This document shows, piece by piece, positions 12,649-21,238 of a DNA stretch of 29,145 nt. Location: positions 1 through 29,145 of IMG/VR virus record IMGVR_UViG_3300022200_006537. The stretch is one strand, 5' to 3'. A program made the translations under genes and the position numbers. The notes under the pieces were generated by a model. The model did no database searches and was not told the origin of the DNA. It worked only from the letters and a program-made list of their open reading frames with translations. Each line of letters opens with the position of its first letter. Within the stretch, counting starts at the first letter, position 1. The DNA comes from a virus.

Positions 12649-13548
12649 ATGCTTGAGGCTAGCCACATACATCTCTCAGAGGATGCGGACCAGCTCGCCA
12701 TTGATGATCTGTCTCGACAGGTCAAGGGCGAGCGTGGGCCGGTGGCTAGCCTTATTCGTGCTCGTCGCGATCAACTCAGAGCAGAGGTAGAAGCTGAGCG
12801 GGGCTTCACCCTTGCTCTAAAGCGAGCACGAAAACAGATCGTCGACCTCATGACTATGCAGTCAGTGAGCAATGATCCTCAGCTCTTGATGAGCTTCACA
12901 GATGAGCAGATATTAGACCTCATCTTACGTGGTGGGCTCGGCTTGGCTGTCGATGACTTCATCGAGGCCACCACGAGAATCAGAGCAAGCGTTGAGAAAT
13001 CGCTTGAGGTGATAGGCGTCGATCTATCCCCTCAAGCGATTCCTCAACTTGACCTGATCCAAGCGCAAGCGGCTAGCGCTGTCTTTGAGGACGTAATAGC
13101 GCCCGACTTCACCGCGGCGGTGAAGACCTCTCTGCGCTCGATGACTCTATCCATCCCGATGGAGATCATTAAGAGCGACCTAGAGAGACAACTAGAGAGG
13201 GCAGAGGGGCGACAGCTCACCGAGATCAAAACACAGATCTCAGAGTATGGACGCTCAGTGACAGCGGTGGCGGCGGCGGCTGCTGATCTCAACTACTATC
13301 TCTACACCGGCCCACGAGATGGGATCACTCGGCCCTTCTGTCGAGCGCTGATTAATCTCGTGGTCGATGAGACGCAGATGAGCAAGCTCAACAACAATCA
13401 AGGGCGACCGGTTAAGATCGCGTGTGGTGGCTACAACTGCCGACACTCTTGGAGCCCTGTTACTGAGAGCTTCATCAAGGCGGCTGATCTTGAGCGCGCC
13501 AAGGCGAGTGATATAAGCAAAGCTAATGCAGGAGCAAAGAAGCGATGA
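12649..13548 (+). CDS. Minor head protein, phage head morphogenesis family
   Basis: ATG 12649 is used; the preceding TTG is in frame but less likely. The ribosome site is weak (GTGAG). The 299 residues are helical in the first 200. Then comes the segment YTGPRDGITRPFCRALINLV and a closing GGYNCRHSWSPV, the Cys/His pattern seen at the C-terminus of SPP1 gp7 and Mu F-like minor head proteins. Such proteins are packaged in few copies and help DNA exit or portal attachment. The usual position is directly after the portal; here it lies after the capsid gene. The end overlaps the next gene by ATGA. Confidence 0.7.
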   Translation: MLEASHIHLSEDADQLAIDDLSRQVKGERGPVASLIRARRDQLRAEVEAERGFTLALKRARKQIVDLMTMQSVSNDPQLLMSFTDEQILDLILRGGLGLAVDDFIEATTRIRASVEKSLEVIGVDLSPQAIPQLDLIQAQAASAVFEDVIAPDFTAAVKTSLRSMTLSIPMEIIKSDLERQLERAEGRQLTEIKTQISEYGRSVTAVAAAAADLNYYLYTGPRDGITRPFCRALINLVVDETQMSKLNNNQGRPVKIACGGYNCRHSWSPVTESFIKAADLERAKASDISKANAGAKKR

Positions 13549-14492
13549 GAAAAGCAGTCAAAGGCCAAACACACTTCTTCTCTTGGAACCCTCCTCAACC
13601 CTACTCAGGAGCTCCATCACTCACCATCGGATTTAGTACACCTCTCACTGATGAGGCGTTCACCAAGTCGCGTGATGATGTGACAGTGACAGCGGTGGCA
13701 AATGACCGGCGCACACTCACGCTCAGTGAGGCGGTGGCTACTCAGCTTGAGCGCTATGAGATCAACGCCTTCATCAAGACTACTCGTGACACCTTTTATG
13801 CAGTCAAGGTAAGTAGGCTAGGAGGAACCAGCGCCATCTTAGCAGAGCCTCTGCCTAGAGAGTTAGACCTGAGTGGCACTGTGACGCTCAACTTTGCGAT
13901 GAGCTATGTTAACCTCACCGCGCTTCAAACAGCTACGGCGGGTGTCTATCCATACACTATCAAATACGCTGATCTAGCTGGTGATAATCACGTTGAGACA
14001 GGACTTCTCAAAGTCACTCCTAGACCGTTCAACACCGGCCTAGATCATGATGAGCTTGTGGGTCAGTTCGCCAACCTCGCTGATAAGGTGCCACGCCGTC
14101 AGAGTGATTTCACACCTCAGATCGAGGCGGCGCTTGATGAGATCATCTTAGTGATACGTGATCATGTCATAGCTGACAATGTGACTGAGGATGAGGTCTT
14201 CAATCAGCAGAGCTTCAAGCGCGCTCATGCTTACTGCTCAGCTGCCATGATCTATGAAATGAATATGCAGTTCGACGCCGCCGAGACGATGAGGGCTAGA
14301 TGTCGTGAGTTGCTCGATATCGCTCTACGTTCAGTCACCTTGGATCTAGATGGTGATGGGGTGGTTGATGAGGGTGAGGAGAACCTAAGGCGCAAGGGTG
14401 GAAGCTCCACCGACTTTAGAGCTTCATGGTCTAGCTATGTGAAGAGTGAGAACGATAGCCGCTTCACACCAGTTAGAGGGATGAGGCACTAA
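13545..14492 (+). CDS. Head-tail adaptor-like protein with an EF-hand calcium-binding loop
   Basis: The 315-residue protein has a beta-rich N-terminal half (about 1-165, with GAPSLTIGFSTPLTDEAFTK) and a helical C-terminal half (from about 185) of the kind seen in head-tail adaptors (FTPQIEAALDEIILVIRDHV, KRAHAYCSAAMIYEMNMQFD). At residues 267-278 there is a perfect EF-hand loop, DLDGDGVVDEGE, with Asp at loop positions 1, 3, 5 and 9, Gly at 6 and Glu at 12. The gene sits between the minor head and tail completion genes, where adaptors are normally encoded. No family is firmly recognised. Calcium binding is inferred from the loop alone. Confidence 0.55.
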   Translation: MRKAVKGQTHFFSWNPPQPYSGAPSLTIGFSTPLTDEAFTKSRDDVTVTAVANDRRTLTLSEAVATQLERYEINAFIKTTRDTFYAVKVSRLGGTSAILAEPLPRELDLSGTVTLNFAMSYVNLTALQTATAGVYPYTIKYADLAGDNHVETGLLKVTPRPFNTGLDHDELVGQFANLADKVPRRQSDFTPQIEAALDEIILVIRDHVIADNVTEDEVFNQQSFKRAHAYCSAAMIYEMNMQFDAAETMRARCRELLDIALRSVTLDLDGDGVVDEGEENLRRKGGSSTDFRASWSSYVKSENDSRFTPVRGMRH

Positions 14493-14995
14493 TGCCGAAT
14501 CAGGTTAACATCAAGATCCCGCGATCATTGTGGACCGCTAAGGACACGTTGAGGTTAGCGCAGAACACGCTTGCATCTATCAAGCTCAGAACCTCGAGAG
14601 GGCTTGACGCTGATGGTCGACCGTTCAAGCCATACTCAACCACACCTCTCTATGTCTCCAAGCGTGGCGCTCGTCTGAAGCCCAAAGGAGGGCGACCATC
14701 TAGGACGGGTGAGAGCGTCTACTATGAGGGTGGCTATCAGCAGTATAAAGAGGAGAGCAGGCGTCGAGGCAGCGGAAGTGACAGCGCTGAGGTTGATCTA
14801 GTCCTCTCAGGGAACATGATGAACAATCTGATAGTGAAGCAAGCCACTGAGGACATGTTTGTCATCGGCCTCAGTGACAAGGCTCAGTATGGGTACGTGG
14901 TCAATCAAGATCGTCAGTTCCTTGGCTTAAGTCCTCAGGATATTGAGATTCTCGTTGAGGCAGTTAAGCTATCCATCAGAAAGAAGATCAAATGA
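14492..14995 (+). CDS. Tail completion / virion morphogenesis protein (gpG or HK97 gp10-like)
   Basis: A 167-residue basic protein. The segments LSGNMMNNLIV, then YGYVVNQDRQFLGLSPQDI, are characteristic of phage virion morphogenesis proteins, with the R-x-FLGLS signature near the C-terminus. A central stretch rich in Arg, Lys and Gly (KRGARLKPKGGRPSRTGES) is likely exposed. These proteins close the neck between head and tail. The gene starts at a TAATG overlap and ends with an ATGA overlap. Confidence 0.75.
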   Translation: MPNQVNIKIPRSLWTAKDTLRLAQNTLASIKLRTSRGLDADGRPFKPYSTTPLYVSKRGARLKPKGGRPSRTGESVYYEGGYQQYKEESRRRGSGSDSAEVDLVLSGNMMNNLIVKQATEDMFVIGLSDKAQYGYVVNQDRQFLGLSPQDIEILVEAVKLSIRKKIK

Positions 14996-15450
14996 GCCAA
15001 GGCATTTTTTCAGCGCTGGAATACCTAGAGACTCAGCTCGAGGCGACGTCACCCAAGAGTGACATTTATCATGGCTTTGTGGCTCACGCTCGAGCTGATG
15101 GGATGGTTGTCCCATTAGAGGAGCGCTTCAACAGCAATCGATACTTTCAGCTTGATATCGCTGAGATGCCGAGCGACGACGGCGCGGCAGGGCTGAGCGG
15201 TAGACGCCGCGCGCTCATCGACCTCAGGGTGAGGTATGACATCCCTCATGATGTGGCCTATCTGCAGCGTCTCATGGCTGAGGATGCCGAGAGTCTTTTA
15301 GTCACTCTCAAAGGGCCTAACTATTCACTCGTCACAACTGGGATTGTGTCAGTCATTCCTGAGACACCCATCTATGAGCCCTTAAACCTCGGTGAGCAGG
15401 GTGTCTTCATCCTGACCATCCCCTTTACTCTGCTTTATTTGGAGGCATAA
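14992..15450 (+). CDS. Tail terminator-like protein
   Basis: The 152 residues look like a compact alpha/beta protein: N-terminal helix (GIFSALEYLETQLEAT), strands (RRALIDLRVRYDIP), a helix (VAYLQRLMAEDAESLLVTL), and closing strands (GVFILTIPFTLLYLE). This order and length match tail terminators that cap the tube at the neck. The assignment depends on position between the completion protein and the tail tube. It overlaps the preceding gene by ATGA. Confidence 0.55.
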   Translation: MSQGIFSALEYLETQLEATSPKSDIYHGFVAHARADGMVVPLEERFNSNRYFQLDIAEMPSDDGAAGLSGRRRALIDLRVRYDIPHDVAYLQRLMAEDAESLLVTLKGPNYSLVTTGIVSVIPETPIYEPLNLGEQGVFILTIPFTLLYLEA

Positions 15451-15451
15451 C

Positions 15452-16738
15452 ATGGCGGTAACACATCGCTCTTTGTCCATCGCTGTTGAAAGCTCATTTG
15501 GCTCACTCAGCGCTTCTACTGGTCTACCTGATAACTCAGGGCTCACTTATGTTTCTATCCCTTGTGAGCGTGACCCCATCATCATCCCTGGTGAGCCCGT
15601 GGTCAGTGAGCGCAATGATGCTCGAGATGGTAACTACATGCTACCTCCTGAGCCTGATACAGTTTGGTCAGGTGGCTCACGAGTTCGCCGGCGAACCGGC
15701 CAAGTTGTCGTTCGCGCCGACCTCACCACGATTGGATCAGCTGCGGATACCTACGCCGCCAACTACCTCGGCTACCTCCTCGGCGCTGGTATGAAGACCA
15801 AGCTTCCATCTGTGATCACTGACACAGTGACAGCGGTTGACGCCAACACATACACACCAGGGAGCGCACCGGCTGAGGCTGATATTGGAACGCTCGTGAG
15901 CACCTCTATCAGTGGCCGCGCTGAATACTCAGCGATAACTGACAACGCCGACGCCTCATCTGATGTGACCATCTCACCTGCTTTCTCATCAAGTTCTTAC
16001 ACTGCGGTGAGAGGTCTACAAACGTGGTATATCCCTGGACGCACTGCGACAGGTGACAGAGAGCACTCACTATCATTCCGCATCGATGGAGTGAACTTCC
16101 GCTCGTATGCTTATGGCTGTGTATTGGAGAGCATGAGCATCACCCTTGATAACGGGCGTCTCATGGCTGACTTCACTTATCAAGCGGCGCTCATTCAGGA
16201 TGATCACGGCTCAGCGGTTGGCCCCATCGAGCCAACTTACAACACCGGCGCGCCAGCCTTCTTCCGTGGTGCTTATGTGGTCGCCTCATCGACCTCACCC
16301 ACCTCACTCACCAACGCTTCAACGGGTGACACCTTGGGACGCTTGGCGCTCGATGCTGAAGAATTCAGCCTCACTCTCACAAATACGCTCACACCTATGG
16401 GTCACTCTAATAGCATCATCGCTATGAGTGACATGGAGATCAGTGACGTTGTGGTTGAGCTGTCTCTGACTCTCAGCTCAGTTAACACCACCATCAGCAG
16501 CGACTTCTTCAACCGTACTGTGCGACAGATCATTGTAGGCACTGGCCCTCAGGGTGATGGGCTCGGTTGCGCTCTCATGCTTCCAGCGGCTCAGCTCACA
16601 GTTGACCCGAGCGCTTATGATGTGTCAGGTAATGACATTGTTCGTCAGCAGTTAACCTATCAACAGTCTCGCTTCGGTGGTGATGTAAGTGAGGCCGACG
16701 CTGGCAACTCACCCTTTAGATTAGGACTCGGCGTGTAA
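15452..16738 (+). CDS. Major tail tube protein
   Basis: A 428-residue beta-rich protein just before the G/GT chaperone and tape measure genes, the standard place for the tube subunit. It has repeated strand-forming segments (EHSLSFRIDGVNF, LESMSITLDNGRLMADFTYQ, EEFSLTLTNTLTPMG, MEISDVVVELSLTL). The duplicated pattern of strands suggests an enlarged tube protein with extra domains, since classic tube proteins have roughly 200-250 residues. GGAGG is just upstream of the ATG. Confidence 0.75.
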   Translation: MAVTHRSLSIAVESSFGSLSASTGLPDNSGLTYVSIPCERDPIIIPGEPVVSERNDARDGNYMLPPEPDTVWSGGSRVRRRTGQVVVRADLTTIGSAADTYAANYLGYLLGAGMKTKLPSVITDTVTAVDANTYTPGSAPAEADIGTLVSTSISGRAEYSAITDNADASSDVTISPAFSSSSYTAVRGLQTWYIPGRTATGDREHSLSFRIDGVNFRSYAYGCVLESMSITLDNGRLMADFTYQAALIQDDHGSAVGPIEPTYNTGAPAFFRGAYVVASSTSPTSLTNASTGDTLGRLALDAEEFSLTLTNTLTPMGHSNSIIAMSDMEISDVVVELSLTLSSVNTTISSDFFNRTVRQIIVGTGPQGDGLGCALMLPAAQLTVDPSAYDVSGNDIVRQQLTYQQSRFGGDVSEADAGNSPFRLGLGV

Positions 16739-16739
16739 T

Positions 16740-17252
16740 ATGGCTCTCTCTTTCCTCTCCTCCTCAGATCAGACTCTTGACGTTGTGGTTACGTGTGACT
16801 CATCGGTGACAGCTGATGAAGCTCAGCGCTCAGCTTATCTCGAGTCAGGTGAGATTCAACAACTCGGCAAGGTCGGCAAAGACGCCACTAAGTTCACGCT
16901 TAAGGCCTTGTCACCTGCTGAGCGTGAGGAGGCAGAGGCGAGAGCAGGAGCACTCACACGCTCAGAACTCGGGCGACTCCTTTGGACTGAGGCGCCAACT
17001 GACACGATGGAGCGCGCTCAGTGGCATCACAAGCTGAGTGATGATGAGCGTGAGGCGATGAGCGATTATCAAGCTTATCTCAACCGAGTCTATAAAGAGA
17101 TGATCAACGCTAGCCTCACCCACATTGATGGAGCTGAGGCGAGCGCTGACCAGCTCGAGCTGATCCGGCCTGAGGCTCATCGTATCCAAACAGTCAGCGA
17201 GCTTGTGCTGCACATTCAACGAATCAGTCTGCTAGGCCTTGAGGGAAAATAG
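16740..17252 (+). CDS. Tail assembly chaperone, short form (lambda G-like)
   Basis: The 170-residue product is soluble, acidic and helical, with a Glu/Ala-rich middle (SPAEREEAEARAGALTRSEL) and LELIRPEAHRIQTVSELV near the end. It lies between tail tube and tape measure and ends at TAG 17250, immediately after the slippery heptamer GGGAAAA (17243-17249). It is the zero-frame product of a G/GT-type pair that coats the tape measure during tail assembly. The position and frameshift signal identify it; sequence similarity to lambda G itself is not obvious. Confidence 0.8.
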   Translation: MALSFLSSSDQTLDVVVTCDSSVTADEAQRSAYLESGEIQQLGKVGKDATKFTLKALSPAEREEAEARAGALTRSELGRLLWTEAPTDTMERAQWHHKLSDDEREAMSDYQAYLNRVYKEMINASLTHIDGAEASADQLELIRPEAHRIQTVSELVLHIQRISLLGLEGK

Positions 17253-17680
17253 CGCTCGCGGCTTCCGTTTGGCTTCGCCACTCAAGAGGCCGCGCTTGGG
17301 ACTGTACCCAATGCCGAGCAAAGCCGGGGCTGAGGGCTCAGCGCGGGAACTGTGGTGGACCATTTCAGCAGGGTTTACCATCAGCTCAAAAGGATGAGCG
17401 CGGTTGGTTCGTGCCAGGTTATCGCGTCGCGCCGGATTGTGGAGAGGGATTCAGTGATCTTGAAATCAGGTCTTGTCCGGTGGCCGGTGCGAATAAGATG
17501 GCGTCTCTCATCTCGGCGTATCATCGACATCGAGCGGGGCTCTACTCCATCTCTGAGAGCTTCCCCCGTCCTAGTTGTGCAGTGATCGAGGCCATAGATA
17601 TACTTCACAACAACACAGAATCAGCTCATTATAGAGAGCAAGAGCGAGCGATGAAGGAGGCCCAACATGGCGGCAAGTAA
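16740..17680 (+). CDS. Tail assembly chaperone, -1 frameshift product (lambda GT-like)
   Basis: A -1 shift at 17243-17249 bypasses TAG 17250 and continues in the open frame from 17249 to TAA 17680, adding 143 residues for a total of 313. The extension has a C-x2-C pair (C189, C192), then C205, C234 and C246, in contexts WDCTQC, NCGG, PDCGEG and SCPV, suggesting a zinc-binding domain. In lambda, the long form bridges the tape measure and tube subunits. The extension has no good start codon of its own at its beginning; a GTG at 17411 is internal and lacks a ribosome site. It overlaps the tape measure start by 14 nt. Confidence 0.85.
17243..17294 (+). promoter_or_regulatory. Programmed -1 ribosomal frameshift signal
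   Basis: The heptamer G GGA AAA is read in zero frame directly before TAG. After a 7-nt spacer, CGCGGCTTC (17257-17265) pairs with GAGGCCGCG (17286-17294) as nine pairs including one G-U, and an inner TGGC/GCCA hairpin (17270-17280) sits in the loop. These are the slippery site, spacer and stimulatory structure of a classic -1 frameshift. Confidence 0.85.
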
Positions 17681-20030
17681 TACCGTAGATATTGAAGTCA
17701 ATCTAAAGGGTGCTGAGGCCGCCAAGAAAGGGCTCAACTCCATTGGTGAGTCAGCGGGTCAGATTGCTCAAAAGTTCGATCAGACCAACAGCCATCTAGG
17801 GGAAGGGTTAAGCAGCCTCACCGGAAATGTTGAGGAGATGGTTGGGTCTTTTGGTGAGCTAGGTGGAGCGATCAAGCAAGTGGGGAAGACTGGCGCTAAA
17901 GGCTTGCTCTTTATGCTTCCTGCTGTCGGTGGAGTAATAGCGGCGGGCATGGCTCTTTATGAAACATTCAACATGATCACCGGAGCCGCTCAAAGAGCTG
18001 AGGACGCTGAAGAAGCAATGGCGGCGGCGGCTTCTGATCTTCAGAGCAAGCTCGAGGCGCTCGCTGAGAAAGGCGTGATACCCACTGCTCAAGAGCTTTA
18101 CAAGTTTATGAAGCTCAATATCGATGCTCAGATAGCTAAAGAGAAGCTACAGAAATCAATAGAGAAGCTGACTAGATCAGAGCAAAAGGCTAGAGAGTCA
18201 AGTGAGAAGATCATACAGCTTGAGAAGGAGAAAATTAAGCTTCATGAAGAAGCCAACAAGGTCAAAAAAGAGGGTGATTTTCTAGCTCAAAAAGCAGTCC
18301 ACATTATGACTAAAGAGCTGATCGTTTCTCAAAACCTAGAGAAAGCTAAGGTTGATCAAGCTCAAGCTCAACACAACTATAATACTCAGTTAAGGGCGCT
18401 TATACCTATTCAAGAGGAGGTAGAGAGGAAGATCCGAGCATCTGCCACAGCTGAGAAAGAGTTTGAGGACCGCTCGGCAGAGTCAACGCTTGGAAGAGTC
18501 AAGGAGCTCTCGGCACGTCTTCAAAACATAAAGGTCATGAGCGCTGAGGTCATTTTAGAGGGCAATCTATTAGAGCTCAGAAAGGAAAGCATTGATAAAG
18601 AGAATAAGCTTTTAGCCATACAAGTGGAGAGGATTAAAAAGAACGCTCCAGAGCTAAGAGCTATTGAGCAGAGGTTGAAGGCTCAGCTTGCTATTTATAA
18701 TGAAGAGGCAGTGGTCAGGGCCAACTCAGTAGCCAAACAAGCCGATATACGAAAGAAGGCAGCTGAAGAGGAAGAGGCTGAGAACAAGAAGAGATATGAA
18801 GCCTACAAGGCTCGTGCTCAACGTCGCCTGATTGAAGATAATCAAATCAGGATGCTTGAGATTGAGCAGATGAGGCTTCAAGGCGCTTCTATTGAGGAGG
18901 TCTTACAAGCTCGATATGAGGCAGAGATTAAGCTTGCAGGTAATAACGCTCAACGAAAGCTAGCCATCGATCTACGCTATGAGAACGAGCGCTTAAGGAT
19001 TCAACAGGCAGCTGATCAGCAAGCCGAGCGACAAGCCGAGCAAGAGCGCAAGCGCGCTGAGCAAGAGCAGAAGAGAGCTGAGCAAGAGCGCCAACGCCTA
19101 GAAGCTCATCGGCGTCAGTTCTTATATGAGTCTCAAGCCTTTGATATCTCGATGATGAAAGAAGGCTCGAATAAAGAGTTAAGCCTCTTAGAGTTAAAAT
19201 ATCGCCAAGAGTTTGAAATGAAGGAGCGCTCAGAGGAGGAGATCACCGAGCTGTCGCGCCGATACAATATAGAGCGCGCCGCGATCATCCAACGCTATAC
19301 CGATGAGGGGAATGTAGCCTTTAAGGAGTCGATGCAATCAATGGTCGATCAGCTCCCACAACTATTGGGCGCCTCGATATTCCAGCACTTCACCGACGCG
19401 AGCGCAGATGAGGCGAGAGAGAACCTTCATGAGCGCTATCAAGAGGATGTAAAGAGAGCAAAGAAGGCGGCGTCAAAGGTTGAGGGAACCTATAAGCAAA
19501 GAGTTGATGCAGTTAAAAAGGCCAACGAGCAAATCAATGAAATGACTCTCTTGTATCAGCAAGAGCGCGAAAAGATTGCAGAGCAGGAGAAGTCAGAGCT
19601 ACCTCGAGCGATAGGAAATCTATTGTTGGCTCTCGGCCAGCAAGCTCTCATTGAGTCGCTGATGATGACTGCCAAAGGTATTGCGGCCGCCTATATCGAA
19701 CCACAAGCGGCGGCGGGATATTTTGCAGGCGCGGGGGTTATGGCAGGCGCGGCAATTGCGGCAGGTGTGGCGGGCTCGAGCTTGGCAGGTAGTGGCGGCG
19801 GTGGTGGTGGTGGAGCAGCTGCCGCCGCTAGTGTCTCACCTCTCGGCTCACCTCAAGAGGCTCCTGAGGCAGAGAGAGAGCAAGCTAGGGATACTCAGAT
19901 GGTGTTTAATATCAACTTCGGTGGGGCTGTCATCTATGACACCAAGGCGAGCGCTGAGCAGGCTTTGGCTGATCGAATAACCAACCTTCAGAATACGCCG
20001 AGACGCGGCGCACCAAGGAGGCGCTTCTAA
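17667..20030 (+). CDS. Tail tape measure protein
   Basis: A 787-residue protein: N-terminal VDIEVNLKGAEAAKKGLNSI typical of tape measures, a hydrophobic stretch (about 85-115, GLLFMLPAVGGVIAAGMALY), several hundred residues of charged coiled coil (with QAERQAEQERKRAEQEQKRA), a second hydrophobic region (about 650-700), a Gly/Ala-rich linker (SGGGGGGGAAAAAS) and a basic end (RRGAPRRRF). It sets tail length and helps DNA entry. At about 0.15 nm per residue, 787 residues would suggest a tail near 120 nm. AAGGAGG lies 6 nt before the ATG. Confidence 0.9.
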   Translation: MAASNTVDIEVNLKGAEAAKKGLNSIGESAGQIAQKFDQTNSHLGEGLSSLTGNVEEMVGSFGELGGAIKQVGKTGAKGLLFMLPAVGGVIAAGMALYETFNMITGAAQRAEDAEEAMAAAASDLQSKLEALAEKGVIPTAQELYKFMKLNIDAQIAKEKLQKSIEKLTRSEQKARESSEKIIQLEKEKIKLHEEANKVKKEGDFLAQKAVHIMTKELIVSQNLEKAKVDQAQAQHNYNTQLRALIPIQEEVERKIRASATAEKEFEDRSAESTLGRVKELSARLQNIKVMSAEVILEGNLLELRKESIDKENKLLAIQVERIKKNAPELRAIEQRLKAQLAIYNEEAVVRANSVAKQADIRKKAAEEEEAENKKRYEAYKARAQRRLIEDNQIRMLEIEQMRLQGASIEEVLQARYEAEIKLAGNNAQRKLAIDLRYENERLRIQQAADQQAERQAEQERKRAEQEQKRAEQERQRLEAHRRQFLYESQAFDISMMKEGSNKELSLLELKYRQEFEMKERSEEEITELSRRYNIERAAIIQRYTDEGNVAFKESMQSMVDQLPQLLGASIFQHFTDASADEARENLHERYQEDVKRAKKAASKVEGTYKQRVDAVKKANEQINEMTLLYQQEREKIAEQEKSELPRAIGNLLLALGQQALIESLMMTAKGIAAAYIEPQAAAGYFAGAGVMAGAAIAAGVAGSSLAGSGGGGGGGAAAAASVSPLGSPQEAPEAEREQARDTQMVFNINFGGAVIYDTKASAEQALADRITNLQNTPRRGAPRRRF

Positions 20031-21238
20031 TGCCACTCAATAACCCTGCTCCTCAGTTCGGCCTTCTCACTGCGTATGATATGAGAGACTATTCAGGCGT
20101 TAAAATGTTCACTCGCAGTGGTGGCGCGGCTGTCAATATGATCACCTTCGCCAGCGGTGATGGGATATTTGAGGATCTAATCTTCTTACTTAATAGGCGT
20201 GCAGATGATGGGAATCTAACATGGTCGGGCGCTATGGATTTGGTCAACACATTTGGTACTTCATGGGTGGTGGGTATAGATGCAAACGACAAGATCACCA
20301 TCACCTCAGATGTCGATTTTGAGATCAGGTCCACCGGCTCAGTTGATGCGCTTGGTATTGGGACGTCGGCTATAAACGCCACACTCGTTGGGTCTGACTA
20401 TGTGGTCACAGCTCCCAACGACTGGATCAGAGGAGAGCTGAACCTAGATGACGTCTCATATACTGTTGAGGAGGTGGGTGGCGCTGGCTCTTTCCTCTTC
20501 CCTAGCATCAAGGTTTATATGCAGGATGTGACGACGGGGCTTAGGAATAAGTCGACCATCAATGACGCTGATGCTTTCTCTACTATGCCCTCAATCAGTG
20601 AGATAGACCGAGCCGCTAACGCTACTCAGATCTCATGGTTCTTGGACTCAGAAGGCAGGGTCAACTGTTCATATCTCACGAGTATTGGCCACATCACGTG
20701 GGACTCATCAGACGTGAGAGATCTTCTAGGGTTCACCGGTGACGAGACGCCAACCACATACGCGACAAGCTACAGTCTACTCACTGCTACTCATAAAGCG
20801 GCGGGTGTACTCATCCCGACTAGACCTTATCAACAGCATCACCTGAGGGGTGAGAACATGGGACAGGCGCGCCGCCTCATCGGTGGTGGCTATGTCTCCA
20901 ACTATATCGGCACCTATATCACGAGCATCTTAAGATTTGATCTCGATGCGTTGCTCGATTCGACCGACGATTATCAGCACTTCGTCAATCGTTGGCTGCC
21001 ATACTGTGGATCAGGTGAGCGGGTTAACTTCTATCAGGGTTGGGGTGACTCTCGGCGCTCTCTGCCCACTGCCTCAGTCTATGCCGGTCAACCTGCCTAT
21101 GATACGCTCTACACCTCAGAGGATAATGGCGCTTATGGTCGAATCAGAGGCAGTCTGACGACAGACAAGTTCGACCTTGTTTATCCTGGCAGACTGAGGC
21201 GGCGCGTTCCTGTATCGATGGAGATTGAGCACCTATGA
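20030..21238 (+). CDS. Tail tip protein of unknown family (402 residues)
   Basis: The product is beta-rich, with IDANDKITITSDVDFEI, then ISWFLDSEGRVNCSYLTSIG followed by DSSDVRDLLGFTGDE. It starts one base into the tape-measure stop (TAATG) and overlaps the next gene by ATGA. By position it would be a distal tail or baseplate-like component. The segment that places a W-S pattern before RDLLGFTG recurs in virion proteins I have seen, but I cannot name the family. No enzyme motif is visible. Confidence 0.6.
   Translation: MPLNNPAPQFGLLTAYDMRDYSGVKMFTRSGGAAVNMITFASGDGIFEDLIFLLNRRADDGNLTWSGAMDLVNTFGTSWVVGIDANDKITITSDVDFEIRSTGSVDALGIGTSAINATLVGSDYVVTAPNDWIRGELNLDDVSYTVEEVGGAGSFLFPSIKVYMQDVTTGLRNKSTINDADAFSTMPSISEIDRAANATQISWFLDSEGRVNCSYLTSIGHITWDSSDVRDLLGFTGDETPTTYATSYSLLTATHKAAGVLIPTRPYQQHHLRGENMGQARRLIGGGYVSNYIGTYITSILRFDLDALLDSTDDYQHFVNRWLPYCGSGERVNFYQGWGDSRRSLPTASVYAGQPAYDTLYTSEDNGAYGRIRGSLTTDKFDLVYPGRLRRRVPVSMEIEHL

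Noticed and set aside
17411-17680. A separate gene starting at GTG 17411.
   Set aside because: The frame is open back to the slippery site, no ribosome site precedes the GTG, and a complete -1 frameshift signal explains it as the C-terminal part of a fusion.
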